Below are positions 21,950-22,955 of a stretch of DNA of 22,955 nt, in pieces (position 1 is the first letter of the stretch; every line of letters begins with the position of its first letter). Source of the stretch: Candidatus Aegiribacteria sp. (GTDB taxonomy: Bacteria > Fermentibacterota > Fermentibacteria > Fermentibacterales > Fermentibacteraceae); assembly GCA_021107345.1 (NCBI GenBank), contig JAIOSX010000115.1, positions 1 to 22,955 on the forward strand, given 5' to 3'. A model generated the notes under the pieces. It did no database searches and was not told the DNA's origin. It saw only the letters and a list, made by a program, of their open reading frames with translations. The position numbers and the translations under genes are program-made.

Positions 21950-22303
21950 CTAAAGTGCTGATTTAAGTTTTGGAACGCTTCTTCTTACCTGAAGACGAAT
22001 TCCTCCGAGATTGGCATCCTTGGCTGCAACAATGACGAGAAGGGCATCAGTGCCAAGCGCGGTCATCATTACTATACCGCCCTTATACTCCATCATCGCC
22101 TGATCCATTTCGGCGAGACCCAGCTCACGACCCACGCTCTCGGCGGAACCCATACCTGTGGATACCATCGCTCCTATGGCTTCGGTATCGGAGGTTCCGG
22201 TTGACGCGGCATCGATGACAAAGCCATCTCTTCCAACGCAGACCGCAACATCAATACCTCTGGCTTCAACAAGTTCTTCCAGTATTTTGTGAAGTTCTTC
22301 CAT
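21950..22303 (-). CDS. Roadblock/LC7 domain protein
   Basis: The 117-residue protein is a single Roadblock/LC7 domain. It opens with MEELHKILEELVEARGIDVA, followed by VCVGRDGFVIDAASTG, GAMVSTGMGSAESVGRELGL and a GGIVMMTALGTDALLVIVAA strand pair. Bacterial members (MglB-like) act as GTPase-activating partners or scaffold dimers for small Ras-like GTPases. No GTPase gene is in the window. I choose the ATG at 22303, which has AAAGGA 7 nt upstream, over the ATG at 22318. Confidence 0.9.
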   Translation of the reverse strand: MEELHKILEELVEARGIDVAVCVGRDGFVIDAASTGTSDTEAIGAMVSTGMGSAESVGRELGLAEMDQAMMEYKGGIVMMTALGTDALLVIVAAKDANLGGIRLQVRRSVPKLKSAL

Positions 22304-22360
22304 TTTGTGTCCTTTCATGAAGAGTCATTTTGAACGGTGCAAGAATTACTTGATTGAATA

Positions 22361-22389
22361 ACAGTACCGTCGCATCAGTGACATGTCAA
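22361..22389 (-). promoter_or_regulatory. Possible promoter of the Roadblock gene
   Basis: On the minus strand a perfect TTGACA (22389-22384) is followed after 17 bp by a poor -10, TACTGT (22366-22361). Transcription would start about 50 nt before the ATG at 22303. Confidence 0.35.
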
Positions 22390-22573
22390 CTGATAACAGT
22401 CTGACACAGGAAGAGATGATGCATTAACCATAATGAATATTATACAACTGGATAACTAAGAGCGATTCAACTCTGCTGACGGATTACTATAGTTCTTGCC
22501 GGAAAGATTGGGCACACCTCGTTCGCATGACCGTGAACGGTAATCCCGTACTCAAATCCCCTGTTGCTATTGC

Positions 22574-22955
22574 TCAGCCGGCGAACTGGCAGTTTCCGAG
22601 AGCGGGAGCTAAAACCTTGTTCTTCCCGGCTCGTTTGGCCATGTACATTCTCTGATCAGCGTATTTAAGCAGCAGATTGCGGTCTCCTACATCAGTGAGG
22701 TAAGTGGATACACCAAGGCTAATGCTGACTTTACCCAATGGCTGCTGCTCTGAATGCGGGATTATGTATGATGATTCAACAACCCTCTTACGTATCCGCT
22801 CAGCTATCTCCGAAGCTTCCTGCTCGCCTGTGAAGGGAAGAATACAGACAAATTCCTCTCCGCCGTATCTGATAAGAACATCCACCTCCCTTATGGCACT
22901 GTTCATAGCCTTCACCACGGTCTTCAGCAGAGTGTTTCCCATGGGATGTCCCCAG
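22574..22955 (-). CDS. GGDEF diguanylate cyclase, C-terminal part only
   Basis: The frame is open to the window edge (WGHPMGNTLL...), so the 5' part is missing and any sensor domain is unseen. The visible part is the C-terminal half of a GGDEF domain, which makes cyclic di-GMP from two GTP. The signature is RYGGEEFV (GGEEF, active form). REVD five residues before it is an intact RxxD inhibitory I-site, so product feedback is expected. VSISLGVSTY and YADQRMYMAKRAGKNKV close the domain. The GHxxGD motif reads GHPMGN, a common variation. The open frame continues upstream of the ATG at 22942 with conserved residues, so that ATG is not the start. Confidence 0.92.
   Translation of the reverse strand, partial: WGHPMGNTLLKTVVKAMNSAIREVDVLIRYGGEEFVCILPFTGEQEASEIAERIRKRVVESSYIIPHSEQQPLGKVSISLGVSTYLTDVGDRNLLLKYADQRMYMAKRAGKNKVLAPALGNCQFAG

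Noticed and set aside
22326..22573. Possible riboswitch or RNA gene between the Roadblock and GGDEF genes
   Set aside because: I found no GEMM-type c-di-GMP riboswitch core, tRNA arms or long stable stem; only short pairings such as CCGTGAACGG.

Overview
The window reads as a piece of chromosome from an uncultured diderm (Gram-negative-type) bacterium. Evidence for an outer membrane is a lipid A-type acyltransferase, several lipoproteins with lipoboxes and a small beta-barrel-like protein. One secreted propeller ends in what looks like a type IX secretion (T9SS/Por) sorting domain, which points towards the Fibrobacteres-Chlorobi-Bacteroidetes side of the tree, possibly a candidate phylum. This placement is inference. 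No rRNA, tRNA, CRISPR array, transposase or phage gene was seen. Coding is dense, with many 4-14 nt overlaps and frequent TTG/GTG starts.

Region 1 (1-420, + strand) is the 3' part of a Nudix hydrolase. Region 2 (475-7085, - strand) is a seven-gene unit read right to left: a small DUF6504-like protein, DNA polymerase IV (DinB), a DUF72/YecE protein, a propeller lipoprotein, an AlkX/YcaQ-type crosslink glycosylase, an AlkD-type alkylpurine glycosylase and a sulfatase-fold lipoprotein. Ahead of it is a clean promoter (TTGACT, 17 bp, TATTCT) whose spacer holds a 12/14 match to the GAAC-N4-GTTC type LexA box. It therefore looks like a damage-inducible alkylation and crosslink tolerance/repair operon, and it is the most coherent system in the window.

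Region 3 (7133-8186, + strand) is a lone secreted propeller with a T9SS-like tail. Its reading frame is broken once by an in-frame TGA followed by a small GGU-loop hairpin, so it is either a nonsense-mutated gene or, less likely, a selenoprotein candidate. A tandem 11-mer and a 28-bp-arm palindromic repeat lie between it and the next gene.

Region 4 (8280-19930, - strand) is a run of twelve tightly packed genes. Read 5' to 3' they are: ferredoxin-type DUF362, lipid A-type acyltransferase, second DUF362, GpsA-like glycerol-3-phosphate dehydrogenase, a NifS-fold aminotransferase without the desulfurase cysteine, GHL10-type glycosidase-like protein, YycJ-type metallo-beta-lactamase-fold hydrolase, beta-barrel-like protein, lipoprotein, ArsB/NhaD/SLC13-type transporter, AroB and TatC. 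The first four suggest an envelope-lipid theme. A second palindromic repeat supplies the 3' end of the glycosidase-like gene.

Region 5 (19931-22955) holds a 327-bp non-coding stretch with a good promoter overlapped by a perfect palindrome, a second lone secreted protein on the + strand with a hairpin terminator, then on the - strand a cysteine-rich V4R-like protein, a Roadblock/LC7 protein, and the C-terminal part of a GGDEF diguanylate cyclase cut by the window edge.
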